This document shows, in pieces, positions 26,378-36,300 of a DNA stretch of 64,000 nt. The DNA is from Acidobacteriota bacterium (lineage in GTDB: Bacteria > Acidobacteriota > Aminicenantia > Aminicenantales > Saccharicenantaceae): NCBI GenBank assembly GCA_039683095.1, contig JBDKSB010000012.1, forward strand, positions 1,055,846 to 1,119,845, given 5' to 3'. Numbering within the stretch: the stretch's first letter is position 1; the number at the start of each line of letters is the position of its first letter. The notes under the pieces were generated by a model that was not told where the DNA came from, ran no database searches, and saw only the letters and a list, made by a program, of their open reading frames with translations. A program made the translations under genes and the position numbers.

Positions 26378-26557
26378 ATGTTTGGATCCCTCGGAGCGCC
26401 CGAACTGATCCTGATCCTGCTCATCGTGGTCATCATCTTCGGCGCACGCAAGCTCCCGGACCTCGGCAAGTCCATCGGCGAAGGCATCCGTAATTTCAAG
26501 AAGTCGATCAAGGACGAGCACGAAGGCCCCAAGCCCCCCGAGTCCCCAAAGAACTGA
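26378..26557 (+). CDS. tatA: twin-arginine translocase subunit TatA
   Basis: A 59-residue protein: short N-terminus MFGSLGAPE, one transmembrane helix ([14 protein letters not shown]), the hinge [22 protein letters not shown] and a short charged tail. This is the TatA/E pattern. ATG 26378 follows AAGGAG by 6 nt; an upstream in-frame ATG would start before the promoter's -10. It forms the Tat translocation pore with TatC, which is not in the window. Confidence 0.93.
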   Translation: MFGSLGAPELILILLIVVIIFGARKLPDLGKSIGEGIRNFKKSIKDEHEGPKPPESPKN

Positions 26558-26614
26558 CGCCTTGTCCCTGAGCCCGCCGGGGCCTTCCGGCCGGGCAGGC
26601 CCCGAGAGCTCTTC

Positions 26615-27538
26615 ATGACATCCTCGTACAACGCCGGCTTCGACATCGGCGGCACGCAGATCAAGTATGGGTTGGTCGACCCCGAAGGCCGGCTGGCCGT
26701 AAAGGGAAAGGTCCGGAGCCCCGAGAGCATGGCCGGGATCCTGGCCGTCCTCGGGGAGACCTGGACCGGCCTCAAGAAGAAGTCCCCCGGGCCCATCCGC
26801 GCCTGCGGCTTCGGCATCGCCGGCTTCTACAGCACGAAAGACCGCAAGATCCTCCAGTCGCCCAACTATCCCAGCCTCGACGGATACCCCATCCTGCCGG
26901 CCCTGCGCCGGGTCATCGATGTCCCGGTCCGGATCGGCAACGACGCCAACCTGGCCGCCTACGGCGAGTTCCGGCACGGCTCCGGCCGGGGCGCCCGCAG
27001 CCTGGTCCTCCTGACCGTCGGCACGGGCATCGGCGGCGGCATCATCCTCGACGGCCGGCTCTGGGAAGGAGAGGGCGGCTACGCCGGGGAGCTCGGCCAC
27101 ATCACGGTCAACCCCGACGGCGAAACATGCGGCTGCGGCCGGCGCGGCTGCCTCGAAACCGAGGCCTCGGCCCCCCGGCTGGTCCGCAACTACCGGGCCC
27201 TTTCGGGCCGGACCGACGTCACGGATTCCAAAGAGGTCTATCTCCGGGCCAAGGCCGGCGACCCGGCCGCCCTGGAGAGCTTCCGCAAGCTCGCCCACTG
27301 GCTGGGCATCGGCATCGGCATCATCGTCACGGCCCTCGACCCCGAGAAGGTCCTGATCGGCGGCGGCGTCGTTTCGGCCGGCCGGCTCCTGCTCGACCCG
27401 GTCGTCGAGGAAGCCCGCCGCTGGTCCCATCCCATCCCGTTCGCCGGCTGCCGCGTCGAGAAAGCGGCCCTGGGCAACGACGCCGGCCTCGTCGGCGCGG
27501 CCGCCTGGGCCGGCCTCAAGGCGGGACGGCGGGGATGA
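26615..27538 (+). CDS. ROK-family sugar kinase (glucokinase-like)
   Basis: A 307-residue protein with phosphate-binding DIGGTQIKYG at the start, IGNDANLAAYGE with the catalytic Asp, LTVGTGIGGGII, and the ROK zinc motif CGCGRRGCLE preceded by GHITV. ROK proteins phosphorylate glucose, N-acetyl sugars or fructose; no fused DNA-binding domain is present, so it is an enzyme rather than a repressor. It lies 57 nt after tatA and probably shares its transcript. The exact sugar cannot be read. Confidence 0.9.
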   Translation: MTSSYNAGFDIGGTQIKYGLVDPEGRLAVKGKVRSPESMAGILAVLGETWTGLKKKSPGPIRACGFGIAGFYSTKDRKILQSPNYPSLDGYPILPALRRVIDVPVRIGNDANLAAYGEFRHGSGRGARSLVLLTVGTGIGGGIILDGRLWEGEGGYAGELGHITVNPDGETCGCGRRGCLETEASAPRLVRNYRALSGRTDVTDSKEVYLRAKAGDPAALESFRKLAHWLGIGIGIIVTALDPEKVLIGGGVVSAGRLLLDPVVEEARRWSHPIPFAGCRVEKAALGNDAGLVGAAAWAGLKAGRRG

Positions 27539-27598
27539 GCCGCCCCGGACGCCGCTCGGCCGTCTGTAACCAACCCGCCCGGCGGGGAGTTAATTGTT

Positions 27599-27627
27599 TT
27601 GACATCCCGGGTAGAAAAAAATATAAA
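27599..27627 (+). promoter_or_regulatory. near-consensus promoter of the TonB-dependent receptor gene
   Basis: TTGACA, 17-nt spacer, TATAAA in an AT-rich pocket. Predicted start near 27634 places a GTG at 27634 at the transcript end, so the TTG at 27661 after GGAGG is preferred as start codon. Confidence 0.8.
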
Positions 27628-27660
27628 AATACGGTGGAACCCAGGACCAAGGAGGCCGCG

Positions 27661-30600
27661 TTGACCAGAAAATCCGTCGTTTCACTGGCCTTCTGCGCGA
27701 TCCTCCTGGGCCTCGTCCTCCCCGTCGGCGCGGCCGGCCCGACGGGCGCCCTCAAGGGCCGGGTCATGGACGGGAAAGGCAAGCCCCTCAACGGCGCCTA
27801 CCTCTACGTGACCTCCCCCACCGCCCTCGGCATGGCCAATTACACGATCACGAAATCGGGACGCTTCGCCATCGTCGGCCTGGCGCCCGGCAAGTACAAG
27901 GTCGTCGCCGAGATGCCGGGCTTCAAGACGGTCACGATCGACGGCGTCGTCGTTTCGTCCGGGGCGACCGCCACCGTGGATTTCCGCCTGCCCCCCGCCG
28001 AGGTCGAGGAAGAGGCGGCGACGGCCAGGCCCGGATCGACCCTCGACCGGGACTCGGCCCGCGCCGCCGTGGTCATCGACCGGCCGCTCATCGAACGCCT
28101 GCCTCTCCGCCGCGACCTGACGGACCTCCTGGGGATCGTCCCCGGGCTGATCTTCGAGACCGTCCCGAACCAGGGGCGGATGTCGCTCGACGGCTCGCCC
28201 CTGACGGAGGCGGTCGTCGTCCAGGACGGCGTCATCGTCACCCACCCGACCGACGGCCGGGTCATGGACCGGATCAACACCGATCTCATCCAGGAGGTCG
28301 TGGTCGAATCGGCCGGCCATTCGGCCGAGACCGGGCCGGGCCAGGGGGCCTATATCAATATCGCCCATAAGATCGGGGCGGCCAAAACGGAAGGGCTCGT
28401 TTCCTACAGCGTCTCCGGCAAGGGCCTGACCCATTCGCTCTGGACGGCCGACGAGCTGGCGGGGATGCCCCAGGCCACACCGACGGCCCTCCGGCGCGAG
28501 AACGACCTGTCGCTCACCCTGGGCGCCCCCGTCCTCCGGGACATGGCCTGGATGTTCGCCAATTTCCGGTACGACAGCCTCGGCCGCCGGGCCCCCTTCA
28601 CCTACTGGACCGATCCGCTCGGCCTCCGTCACTTCGTCTACGACTACAAGCAGCGGGACCTCTCCGGGATGTTCAAACTGTCGATGGACGTCCTGGACAA
28701 GTTCAAGGGCGTCCTGGAGTTCGGCTACACGCGCCACTACGAGCCGGCCTACGGGGCCGACATCGGCACCCTGACTCCGGAATCGTCCACCCGCGACCTC
28801 GAGGGCGAGGGGACCTTCCTGGCCCGGATCGGCGGCAGCTACGTCTCCGGACAGAGCACGCGCATCGACATCAACATCGGCTATGCCAAGTACGAGCAGC
28901 CGCTCCGCCTCAACTCGGCGGCCAGCGACAAGCCCCAGTACGCGGACCTGATCTCGGGGCGCGCGTGGGGCAGCGGCTCGCTCAACGACCGCGAAGCCGC
29001 CAGCCGGATGCGGGGCGCCGCGGCCCTGACCCGGCTCGAGGACGGCCTCCTCGGGGCCTTCCACGAGTTCGTCGTCGGCGCCGAGTACGAGACGACCGCC
29101 TCGCGGTCATCGACCTGGAAAGCCGACAACCTGATCTACAACTACGTTTCCGGCAGCCCCTACACCTTCGGGACGGCCACGTCGCCCACGTCCGGCGACG
29201 AGGTCGGCTACGGCCTCATCGGCTTCTACATCGCCCCGAAGGCCGAGGGCGGCATGTCGCTCAAGCGCGAGCTCAAGCGGGTCGGCTTCTTCGCCCAGGA
29301 CACGATCAAGGTCGGCGGGCGCCTGTCCCTGTCCGCCGGGCTGCGGTTCGACCGGTCCGAGACCCGGTTCAACTCCTTCTCCAAGAGCGCGAGCGGCAAC
29401 AGCGTGAGCGTCACGCTCGGCACCGACCTCATCAAGCCGCTCCTCGGCTACAGCATCTTCAGCTCGCTCAGCCTCGCGAGCTGGGACAAGGCCATCGTCT
29501 GGAACTCCCTCTCGCCCCGCTTCGGCCTGAGCTTCGACCTCCTGGGCAACGGCCGGACCGTCATCAAGGGCACCTGGGCCCGGCTCCCGGAATACCTCGG
29601 GCTGGGTTACTCCCAGGACCTGGCCCAGGTCGACCCGACCGCATCCCACGACTTTTTCTGGTACGACGAGGACGGGGACGGCCTGGTCGGCGACGACGAC
29701 TCGTACGCCATAGTCCCCTATGATTACCGGGTCTACAGCAGCACCTACTTCCGCCAGGCCGTCGACCCCGACCTGTCCGCCCCCGTGACCGAGGAATGGA
29801 CGGCCGGCCTGGAGCAGTCGGCCGGGGCCGATCTCGTCCTGGCCGCCCGCTACATCGACCGCCGCAAGACCAATCTCATCGGCCAGGTCGTCTTCGATCC
29901 TTCGACCGGGGCCGAATGGTGGCGGGCCGAGGACGCGCCCGAGGGTTGGTGGGTTCCCTTCTCGACCGTCGTCCCGGGGACCGGCGGCTACCCCGACGTG
30001 GCCCTGAACCTCTACCTCCCGGCGACCCAGGCCCCGGATTATTTCAAGCGGATCGAGAACGTCCCGGAGCTCGAAGCCCGGTACCGGAGCGTCGAGTTCT
30101 CATTCCACAAGAGGATGTCCCATAACTGGCAGGCCTTCGGCTCCATCGCCTGGAACCGGGCCACGGGCACGACCAGCGTGGCCTCCCGTTGGGGCGCCGG
30201 CAACTCCCCCGTCCTGCTGACCCCGAACTCCTTCACCAACATCGCCGCGACCGACCGGCTCCTGCAGGACCGGCCGCTCGTCCTGAAGCTGGCCGGGACC
30301 TTCCGCTTCCCGCTGGACATCTACGCCAGCGCGCTCTTCAAGATGCAGAGCGGCGGCACCTGGGCCCGGACGGTGACCATCATCCCGCCGGCCGCGTGGG
30401 CCGCGGCCAACGGCGCCAAGGTGACCCCCATCACGGTCTACCTGGAGAACCCTGGCTCGCGGCGCTACGACGCCTGGAAGACCCTGGACCTCCGGCTGGA
30501 AAAGGACTTCCTGCGGGCCGGGCTCAGCCGCTTCTCCCTGTCGGTGGACGTCTTCAACCTGCTCGGCGAGAAATACCGGACGCTCGATCTCAACGACGGC

Positions 30601-30726
30601 GGGACCTGGGCCCCGGACGGCGCGGGCGCCAGCGCGGGCACGCGGATCCTCAGCGGCACCTACGGGACCCTGACGCCGTATATCGGCACGCGGACGATCC
30701 GGCTGAACCTCAATCTAAAATTTTAG
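27661..30726 (+). CDS. TonB-dependent receptor with N-terminal carboxypeptidase-regulatory-like domain
   Basis: About 1021 residues, starting at TTG 27661 five nt after GGAGG. Signal peptide (TRKSVVSLAFCAILLGLVLP) is followed by a CarboxypepD_reg-like beta-sandwich (GALKGRVMDGKGKPLNGAYLYV), a plug-like domain (VVIDRPLIERLPLRRDLTDLLGIVPG) and a long beta-barrel of amphipathic strands. The C-terminus is Phe, as usual for Bam-assembled barrels. It would import a large ligand across the outer membrane; I found no clear TonB box. The 3' end overlaps the convergent GWxTD gene by 12 nt. Confidence 0.88.
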   Translation: MTRKSVVSLAFCAILLGLVLPVGAAGPTGALKGRVMDGKGKPLNGAYLYVTSPTALGMANYTITKSGRFAIVGLAPGKYKVVAEMPGFKTVTIDGVVVSSGATATVDFRLPPAEVEEEAATARPGSTLDRDSARAAVVIDRPLIERLPLRRDLTDLLGIVPGLIFETVPNQGRMSLDGSPLTEAVVVQDGVIVTHPTDGRVMDRINTDLIQEVVVESAGHSAETGPGQGAYINIAHKIGAAKTEGLVSYSVSGKGLTHSLWTADELAGMPQATPTALRRENDLSLTLGAPVLRDMAWMFANFRYDSLGRRAPFTYWTDPLGLRHFVYDYKQRDLSGMFKLSMDVLDKFKGVLEFGYTRHYEPAYGADIGTLTPESSTRDLEGEGTFLARIGGSYVSGQSTRIDINIGYAKYEQPLRLNSAASDKPQYADLISGRAWGSGSLNDREAASRMRGAAALTRLEDGLLGAFHEFVVGAEYETTASRSSTWKADNLIYNYVSGSPYTFGTATSPTSGDEVGYGLIGFYIAPKAEGGMSLKRELKRVGFFAQDTIKVGGRLSLSAGLRFDRSETRFNSFSKSASGNSVSVTLGTDLIKPLLGYSIFSSLSLASWDKAIVWNSLSPRFGLSFDLLGNGRTVIKGTWARLPEYLGLGYSQDLAQVDPTASHDFFWYDEDGDGLVGDDDSYAIVPYDYRVYSSTYFRQAVDPDLSAPVTEEWTAGLEQSAGADLVLAARYIDRRKTNLIGQVVFDPSTGAEWWRAEDAPEGWWVPFSTVVPGTGGYPDVALNLYLPATQAPDYFKRIENVPELEARYRSVEFSFHKRMSHNWQAFGSIAWNRATGTTSVASRWGAGNSPVLLTPNSFTNIAATDRLLQDRPLVLKLAGTFRFPLDIYASALFKMQSGGTWARTVTIIPPAAWAAANGAKVTPITVYLENPGSRRYDAWKTLDLRLEKDFLRAGLSRFSLSVDVFNLLGEKYRTLDLNDGGTWAPDGAGASAGTRILSGTYGTLTPYIGTRTIRLNLNLKF

Positions 30727-31698
30727 CTGGAAGGCCACGGCCTTCTTCAGCTCCTCGCCCTCGGACGTGCTCCGGACCGAGACGTCCAGCCGCAGCTTCT
30801 GGGACTTCAGCCGATCCAGGTCCTTGTCGAGGAGCAGGGGGAATTCCATGCGGAAGCGGCTCTTGCGGTTCTCGGTCAGGTCCTTTTCCTCGAGCGTCAG
30901 CGGGAACGTGTTCTCGGCCTGCCAGAGGATCGTCCCGGAATTGTCCGAGATCTCGAGATGCGCTTCGAAGGCCGTCTCCAGGCGTCCGCCCTTGAAATTG
31001 AACCAGATCGTGTCGTAGGGGACGTCGACGAAGACCCGGCCTTCGTAGACCCCGCCCTCGGCCCGGGTCTTCTGCATCGAGACCTCGTAATCGAAGAACT
31101 TCTTCTCCTGCGAGAAGGTCTTCTGGAAGTAGCCCTGGGCGATGTTGAGCTCCTGGAGATGCTCCAGGTTGATGGCCCGCATGACGAAGTAGCCGGAGCA
31201 GTGCTCGTCGATGAAGACGACCGGGAAGGCGCCGTAATACCAGATCTCCCGGCAGTAGCCGGAGGCGTCCATGGGATAGGTCAGGCGCTCCGACGGCGGC
31301 CCGAACAGGATGAAGATGCGGCCCCGGTCGGTCCGCCAGCCCGGCCGCCCCTCGCCGAGGAACAGGGTCGCGGCCTTGGCCACCCGGTTCTCATATTCGA
31401 TCTTGAACTCGTTGCGCTCGGAATCGGGGCTGGGATCGCGCCGCTTCCAGAACTCGGCGATGAAATCGTCCCGGCCGCTCTCCGGGAGCTCGCGGAAGAT
31501 CTTGCGCTCGTCCTTGGTGATGATGTAATCGACCTTGTCCAGCCACTCGGCGTGGGCCTTGCTCATCTTGGTGCGCGCCGCGCCCATGGCCCCGGAGGCG
31601 GGACCGGCGGCCAGGCCGGCGGCGAGCACGACCGCGGCCAGCCCGAAGATGGCGGTACGCGCGCTGGCGTTGACCTTGAGGCGAGGTAAGGCTCTCAT
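30715..31698 (-). CDS. exported GWxTD-domain protein
   Basis: A 327-residue protein starting at ATG 31698 after GGAG. Signal peptide ends around AAGPASGA. The GWxTD region is clear: KVDYIITKDERKIFRELPESGRDDFIAEFWKRRDPSP then GRPGWRTDRGRIFILFGPP. The second half is beta-rich (VDVPYDTIWFNFKGGRLETAFEAHLEISD). GWxTD proteins are exported and of unknown function, common in Acidobacteriota and relatives. It converges on the receptor gene; both proteins end in LKF from a shared palindrome. Confidence 0.88.
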   Translation of the reverse strand: MRALPRLKVNASARTAIFGLAAVVLAAGLAAGPASGAMGAARTKMSKAHAEWLDKVDYIITKDERKIFRELPESGRDDFIAEFWKRRDPSPDSERNEFKIEYENRVAKAATLFLGEGRPGWRTDRGRIFILFGPPSERLTYPMDASGYCREIWYYGAFPVVFIDEHCSGYFVMRAINLEHLQELNIAQGYFQKTFSQEKKFFDYEVSMQKTRAEGGVYEGRVFVDVPYDTIWFNFKGGRLETAFEAHLEISDNSGTILWQAENTFPLTLEEKDLTENRKSRFRMEFPLLLDKDLDRLKSQKLRLDVSVRSTSEGEELKKAVAFQLKF

Positions 31699-31722
31699 GA
31701 ACACTCCATCCTTTCCGGCTCT

Positions 31723-31751
31723 AAGGTAGTCCTTGGCGGGCGAATTATCAA
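31723..31751 (-). promoter_or_regulatory. probable promoter of the GWxTD gene
   Basis: Minus strand TTGATA, 17-nt spacer, TACCTT, 24 nt upstream of the ATG. It lies between the tRNA-Leu 3' end and the gene, so the gene can also be read from the tRNA transcript. Confidence 0.5.
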
Positions 31752-31769
31752 GCGGGGGGAAAGAAGGGG

Positions 31770-31856
31770 TGGTGCGGAAGGAGGGACTCGAACCCTCACA
31801 GCCTTACGGCCATAAACTCCTGAGGCTTACGCGTCTGCCAATTCCGCCACTTCCGC
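31770..31856 (-). tRNA. tRNA-Leu (anticodon CAG)
   Basis: 87 nt including an encoded CCA. Acceptor stem GCGGAAG pairs CTTCCGC; D-arm contains GGCGGAATTGGCAGACGC; the anticodon stem TAAGC/GTTTA encloses loop CTCAGGA, giving CAG (reads CUG). The long variable arm (TGGCCGTAAGGCTGT) fits class II tRNA-Leu, and the T-loop is GGTTCGAGTCC. Confidence 0.95.
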
Positions 31857-31871
31857 ACTCAGGGAGCCCCT

Positions 31872-31900
31872 ATTATAGCGATTTTTTCGCCCCGCGCAAA
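31872..31900 (-). promoter_or_regulatory. tRNA-Leu promoter
   Basis: Minus strand TTTGCG (weak -35), 17-nt spacer, perfect TATAAT, 15 nt upstream of the tRNA 5' end. Confidence 0.65.
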
Positions 31901-32018
31901 TAGGAAATGCCGGCGGCCGCGGGCCCGGCTTCCCGGCGGAGGAACGACCGGGAAAGACGCCGGGGGAGGGCGAGATCCGGGCCCGGCAGCCGCCCGGGCA
32001 GGATGCCCGGGGGTCAAC

Positions 32019-32047
32019 TTGACAAAACGGGGGTGGCCGCCTATTGT
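32019..32047 (+). promoter_or_regulatory. promoter of the eRF1-like gene
   Basis: Perfect TTGACA, 17-nt spacer, TATTGT. The untranslated leader to 32125 is about 70 nt and ends with AAGGAGG. A perfect hairpin CCCGGGCA/TGCCCGGG (31993-32011) lies just upstream of the promoter. Confidence 0.75.
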
Positions 32048-32125
32048 TGAGGTGTTGATGATCCCCCTCATTGATCGGCGCCCGCGTCGGACGTTATCCC
32101 TCGCATTCATTGCCAAGGAGGATCC

Positions 32126-33277
32126 ATGAAATTCGTCGGCCGTTCCCAGATCGAGGACCTGGCCAAGTTCAGGGGCCAGGGCGACCTCGTGACCTCGTTC
32201 TACCTGGATGCGGACAAGGGCCAAATGAGCCGCAAGGAGATCCATCTGGCCTTGAAGAACCTGCTCAACGAGGCCAGGGAACGGGCCTGCGGCCTGCCCG
32301 CGGGCAAGGACAGGATAGAATCGCTTCTCCAGGATCTCGACCGCATCGCCGAGTACGGCGGCCAGGCCCTCGCGTCCTCGAACGCCGCCGGACTGGCGGC
32401 CTTCTCGGCCAGCAGGCAAGGCTTCTGGCAGGCCCTGGAGCTGCCGCACGGCCCCCGCAACCGCCTGGTTTTCGACGCCAACTTCTACGTCCGCCCCCTG
32501 GCGGCCATCTCGGACAGGTACAGCCCGATCTGCGCCCTCATCGCCGGCTACCGCAAGTCCGTCTGGTACGGCGTGTCCATGGGGGAGATCCGGCTCCTCG
32601 ACAAGATCGAAAGCGACGTGCCGGGCCGCGTCCGCGACGGCGGTTTCGAGGGCACCGCGGCCAAGAGGATCGAGCGCCGCGTCGACGCCCGCGTCCAGGA
32701 GCACCTCAAGCGGACGGCCCAAAAGACCTTCGAGATCAGCAAGAAGTACCCCTTCGACTGGCTCTTCATCGGCACCGAGGAAAGCCACGACAACGACTTC
32801 GATCCCTGCCTGCACAGCTATCTCCGCGGCAAGATCAAGGGCCGCCTGCGCGCCCATGTGACCGATCCGCCCGACAAGGTCCTGGCCGAGGTCCTCGGGC
32901 TGGAAGCCCGGCTGAAAAGAGCCGAGCAGGAGGAGATCGTCCAGAAGCTCATCGCCGAGCTCGAGCGCGGCGGCCTGGCCGTCTCGGGCCTGCGCGAGAC
33001 CCTGCGCCGCCTGAACCAGTTCGAGGTCCAGACGCTCGTAGTCGCCCACAATTTCGCCCAGGCCGGGCGGGTCTGCCCGACCCACAAGTTCCTCTACATC
33101 GACGAGCTCAAGTGCCCGGTCGACGGCAAGAAGACCGACCCCGTCCCGGACATCGTCGACGAGGCCATCGAAACGGTGCTCAGGCGCGGCGGAACGGCCA
33201 AGCAGGTCGATCCGCCGTCCAGGTTAGACAGCTACGGCGGGATCGGCGCTCTCCTGAAATACAAGGCCGGAGCCTGA
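32126..33277 (+). CDS. bacterial eRF1/Vms1-like (baeRF-type) protein
   Basis: A 383-residue protein with the architecture of bacterial homologues of archaeo-eukaryotic release factors. An N-terminal segment (DLVTSFYLDADKG) is followed by a central eRF1-like domain (YSPICALIAGYRKSVWYGVSMGEIRLL) and a long helix ERRVDARVQEHLKRT. A C-terminal domain has a repeated CP motif (C317-P-T-H, C330-P-V-D-G-K) that could hold zinc. Eukaryotic relatives (eRF1, Vms1/ANKZF1) cleave peptidyl-tRNA. Where related proteins carry a GG..Q-like loop, this one has GGFEG (172-176) with no glutamine, so hydrolase activity is uncertain. Own promoter, single gene. Confidence 0.75.
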   Translation: MKFVGRSQIEDLAKFRGQGDLVTSFYLDADKGQMSRKEIHLALKNLLNEARERACGLPAGKDRIESLLQDLDRIAEYGGQALASSNAAGLAAFSASRQGFWQALELPHGPRNRLVFDANFYVRPLAAISDRYSPICALIAGYRKSVWYGVSMGEIRLLDKIESDVPGRVRDGGFEGTAAKRIERRVDARVQEHLKRTAQKTFEISKKYPFDWLFIGTEESHDNDFDPCLHSYLRGKIKGRLRAHVTDPPDKVLAEVLGLEARLKRAEQEEIVQKLIAELERGGLAVSGLRETLRRLNQFEVQTLVVAHNFAQAGRVCPTHKFLYIDELKCPVDGKKTDPVPDIVDEAIETVLRRGGTAKQVDPPSRLDSYGGIGALLKYKAGA

Positions 33278-33302
33278 AAAAAAGGGGCCGGCCCTGCCGG
33301 CC
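33277..33302 (-). terminator. rho-independent terminator of the TetR-RND operon
   Basis: Minus strand: perfect 7-bp stem GGCCGGC-AGG-GCCGGCC followed by CC and seven T. It lies 41 nt after the RND permease stop and abuts the end of the eRF1-like gene. Confidence 0.8.
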
Positions 33303-33343
33303 AGGACAGGCCCGTTCCGTCGTGATCCTTCTCGGAGACCCGC

Positions 33344-36300
33344 TCAGGCTTGGACGGGCTTCTTCTCCTTGAATCTTATCTTATTGACCACGCTGTAGAT
33401 AACGGGGATGACAAAGAGCGTCAGCACGGTCGTCGCCGTCAGGCCGAAGGCGATGGCGATGCCCAGCGGGGCCCGGAATTCCGATCCCGAGGACCGGGAG
33501 AAGGCCATCGGCAGGGCGCCGAGGACGGTCGTCAGGGCCGTCAGCAGGACGGCCCGCAGCCGCGTCGTCGAACCCAGGAGGATGGCCTCCCGCTTGTCGA
33601 CGCCCTTCTTGATGAGCTGGTTGATGTAGTCGATCATGACGATGCCGTTGTTGACGGCTATGCCCATGAGCAGGATGACCCCGACCAGGACCGCCATGTT
33701 CAGCGTCTCGCCGGTGACGAGCAGGCCGATGATGACGCCGATGACGCCGAGCGGCACGGTGAACATGATGATGAACGGGTGGACGAAGTGCTCGAACTGG
33801 GAGGCCATGACCATGTAGACGAGCAGGGCAGCCAAGGCGAAGGCGGCGGCCAGGATGACAAAGGCGTCCCGCATGTCTTCGTAGGAGCCGCCGTACTCGA
33901 CGAAGTAGCCTGGCGGCAGCGTCTTCTCGAAACCGGCCAGCCGGGCCTTGATGTCCTTGACGACGCTGCCGAGGTCGCGGCCGGAGATATTGGCCGTGAT
34001 CGAGACGCGCCGGGCCTGGTTCTCGCGGTCGATCTTCAGCGGCCCGGTGCCGGTCGAGATGTCGGCCAGCTGCTCGAGGTAGACCGTCCGGCCGGCGGCC
34101 GTCCGGAGCGGAATGCTGCGGACCTCGTCCAGGCTGTCGCGGTACCGCTCCTTGAAGCGGAGCCGGACGTCGATCTCGTCGGTGCCCTCGCGGTAGCGCG
34201 TGGCGACCTTGCCGAGGGTGGCGGTCTGGACGGTGTTGGCCACCTGATAGACGGACAGGCCGAGCCGGTAGGCCCGCTCGCGGTCGATCTTGATCTGGAC
34301 CTCGGGCTTGCCCGCGGCCAGCGTATGGGTGACGTCGCGGATGCCCTGGACGTCCGAGATCAGCCGGACTACCTGGTCGGCCTGGTTCTTGAGGGCCGGC
34401 AGGTCCGTGCCGAAGAGCTTGATCTCGACCGGGGCCGCCGAGCCGCCGAGCATCATCTGGCTCATGTCGATGGCCTCAAACTTGACCCCGCGAAGGTTCG
34501 GCAGCTGCTTCCGGATCCGCTCCAGGAGCTGCAGGTCGGATTCCTTCCGCAGGTCGCGCTTGACCAGCCCGACCCAGAGCAGGCCCTCGTGCGTGCCCTG
34601 GTTGGAGAACGTCGAGGCAGCGTCGCTGGCGTCCTGCTCGGCCTGGGAGCCGGTCTGGGCCGAGATCATCGTGATCTCCGGCATCTTGGCCATGATGTTC
34701 TCGACCAGGCGGACGACGCGGTCGGTCTCTTCGAGGGCCGTGCCGACCGGCAGGCGGACCTTGAGCAGGATCATGTCCCGGTCCTGGGCCGGGATGAACT
34801 CCATCGGCAAGAAGGGGACGATGGCCATCGACAGGGCGAAGGCCCCGAGGGCCCCGAACAGGACCGCCCGCCGGTGGTGGAGGGCCCAATCGAGCCGTTT
34901 CCTGTACCAGGCTTTGGCCCTGGCGAACTGCCGCTCCTCGGGCGCCTTGACGATGGCCCGGAGGCTTTTCTTCGACCGGAAGAGCAGCGACGTGGACAGG
35001 GGCACGACCGTCAGGGCGACGAAGAGCGAGGCCAGGAGCGAGAAGGCGATGGACAGGCCCAGGGCCTGGGTCAGCTTGCCGGTGATGCCCGAGGCGAAGA
35101 TCATGGGGAAGAAGACGGCGATCGTCGTCAGGGTCGAGGCGGTGATGGCCATGCCGACTTCGGCCGCGCCGGCGATGGACGCCCGGTCGGCCGGTTCACC
35201 CTCCTCGAGATGCCGGTAAACGTTCTCGATTACGACGATGGCATTGTCGACAAGCATGCCGATGCCCAGGGCCAGGCCGCCGAGGGTCAGCAGGTTGAGG
35301 GTGTAGCCGGCGGCGTAAAGCGCGATGAACGTGGTGATGATCGACAGGGGGATGGCCAGGCTGATGACGAACGTCGGCCGCCAGTTGCGGAGGAACAGGA
35401 AGATGAGCAGGATGGCCAGCAGGCCGCCCTGCCAGGCGTTGGTGACGGTGTTCGAGGTCACCTGCTCGATCATGTCGCCCTGGTCCATGGCCACATGAAA
35501 GACAGGGTTGCCGGGGATGGTCCCGACGAGCTTCTTGAGCTCGGCCTTGACGTTCTTGCTGGCGATCTGGGTGTTGGCGCCGGAGCGCTTGCTGACCATG
35601 ATGTAGACGCCGTTCTGGCCCTGGATGCGGGCCGTGTAGCGGACGTCCCGGAGCGTGTCCTTGACCTCGGCGACGTCGGAGACATAGACGGGCTCGCCCG
35701 CCGCGGTCATGCCGATGACGGTCCGGCGGATGTCGCCCAGGTCCTTGTACTCGCCCATGGTGCGGACGAGGACCTCCGTGTAGCGCTCGACGAGGTTCCC
35801 GGCCGGCAGGTTGAGGTTCTCGGCCCCCAGGGCCAGACGGAGCTGGTCGAGGGTCAGGCCCCGGCTCTCCAGGGCGGCCCGGTCGACATCGACCAGGATC
35901 TCGCGCTCATCCATGGAGAAGACGCGGGCCGAGGCGACCCCGTCGATCCGTTCCAGGCGCGGCGCGATCTCGTCCTCCATGATCGTCTTGAGCCGCATGG
36001 GCGGAAGATCGCTGGTGACGCCGTAGAAGATGACCGGGAACTGGCTGAAGCTGAACTTCATGACCAGCGGCTCGCCGGCCTCCTCGGGCAGATACTGCTT
36101 GTAAAGGCCGATCTGGTCGCGGATGTCCTGGGCGGCGAAATCGAGGTTGGTGCCCCACTCGAACTCGACGCTGATGACCGAGACGCCCTCCGAGGTTTGC
36201 GAGGTGACCTTCTTGACCCGGTTGACCGAGCTGACCATCTGCTCCAGCGGCCGGGTCAGGACGTTCTCGATGTCCTCGGACGAGGCCCCGGAATAGCTCG

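Noticed and set aside
27634-27636. GTG as start of the TonB-dependent receptor
   Set aside because: It falls at the predicted transcript start of a near-consensus promoter and has no ribosome binding site, unlike TTG 27661.
31993-32011. Perfect hairpin CCCGGGCA/TGCCCGGG as a terminator
   Set aside because: No T-run on either strand and no gene ends nearby; it lies between the tRNA promoter and the eRF1-like gene promoter.
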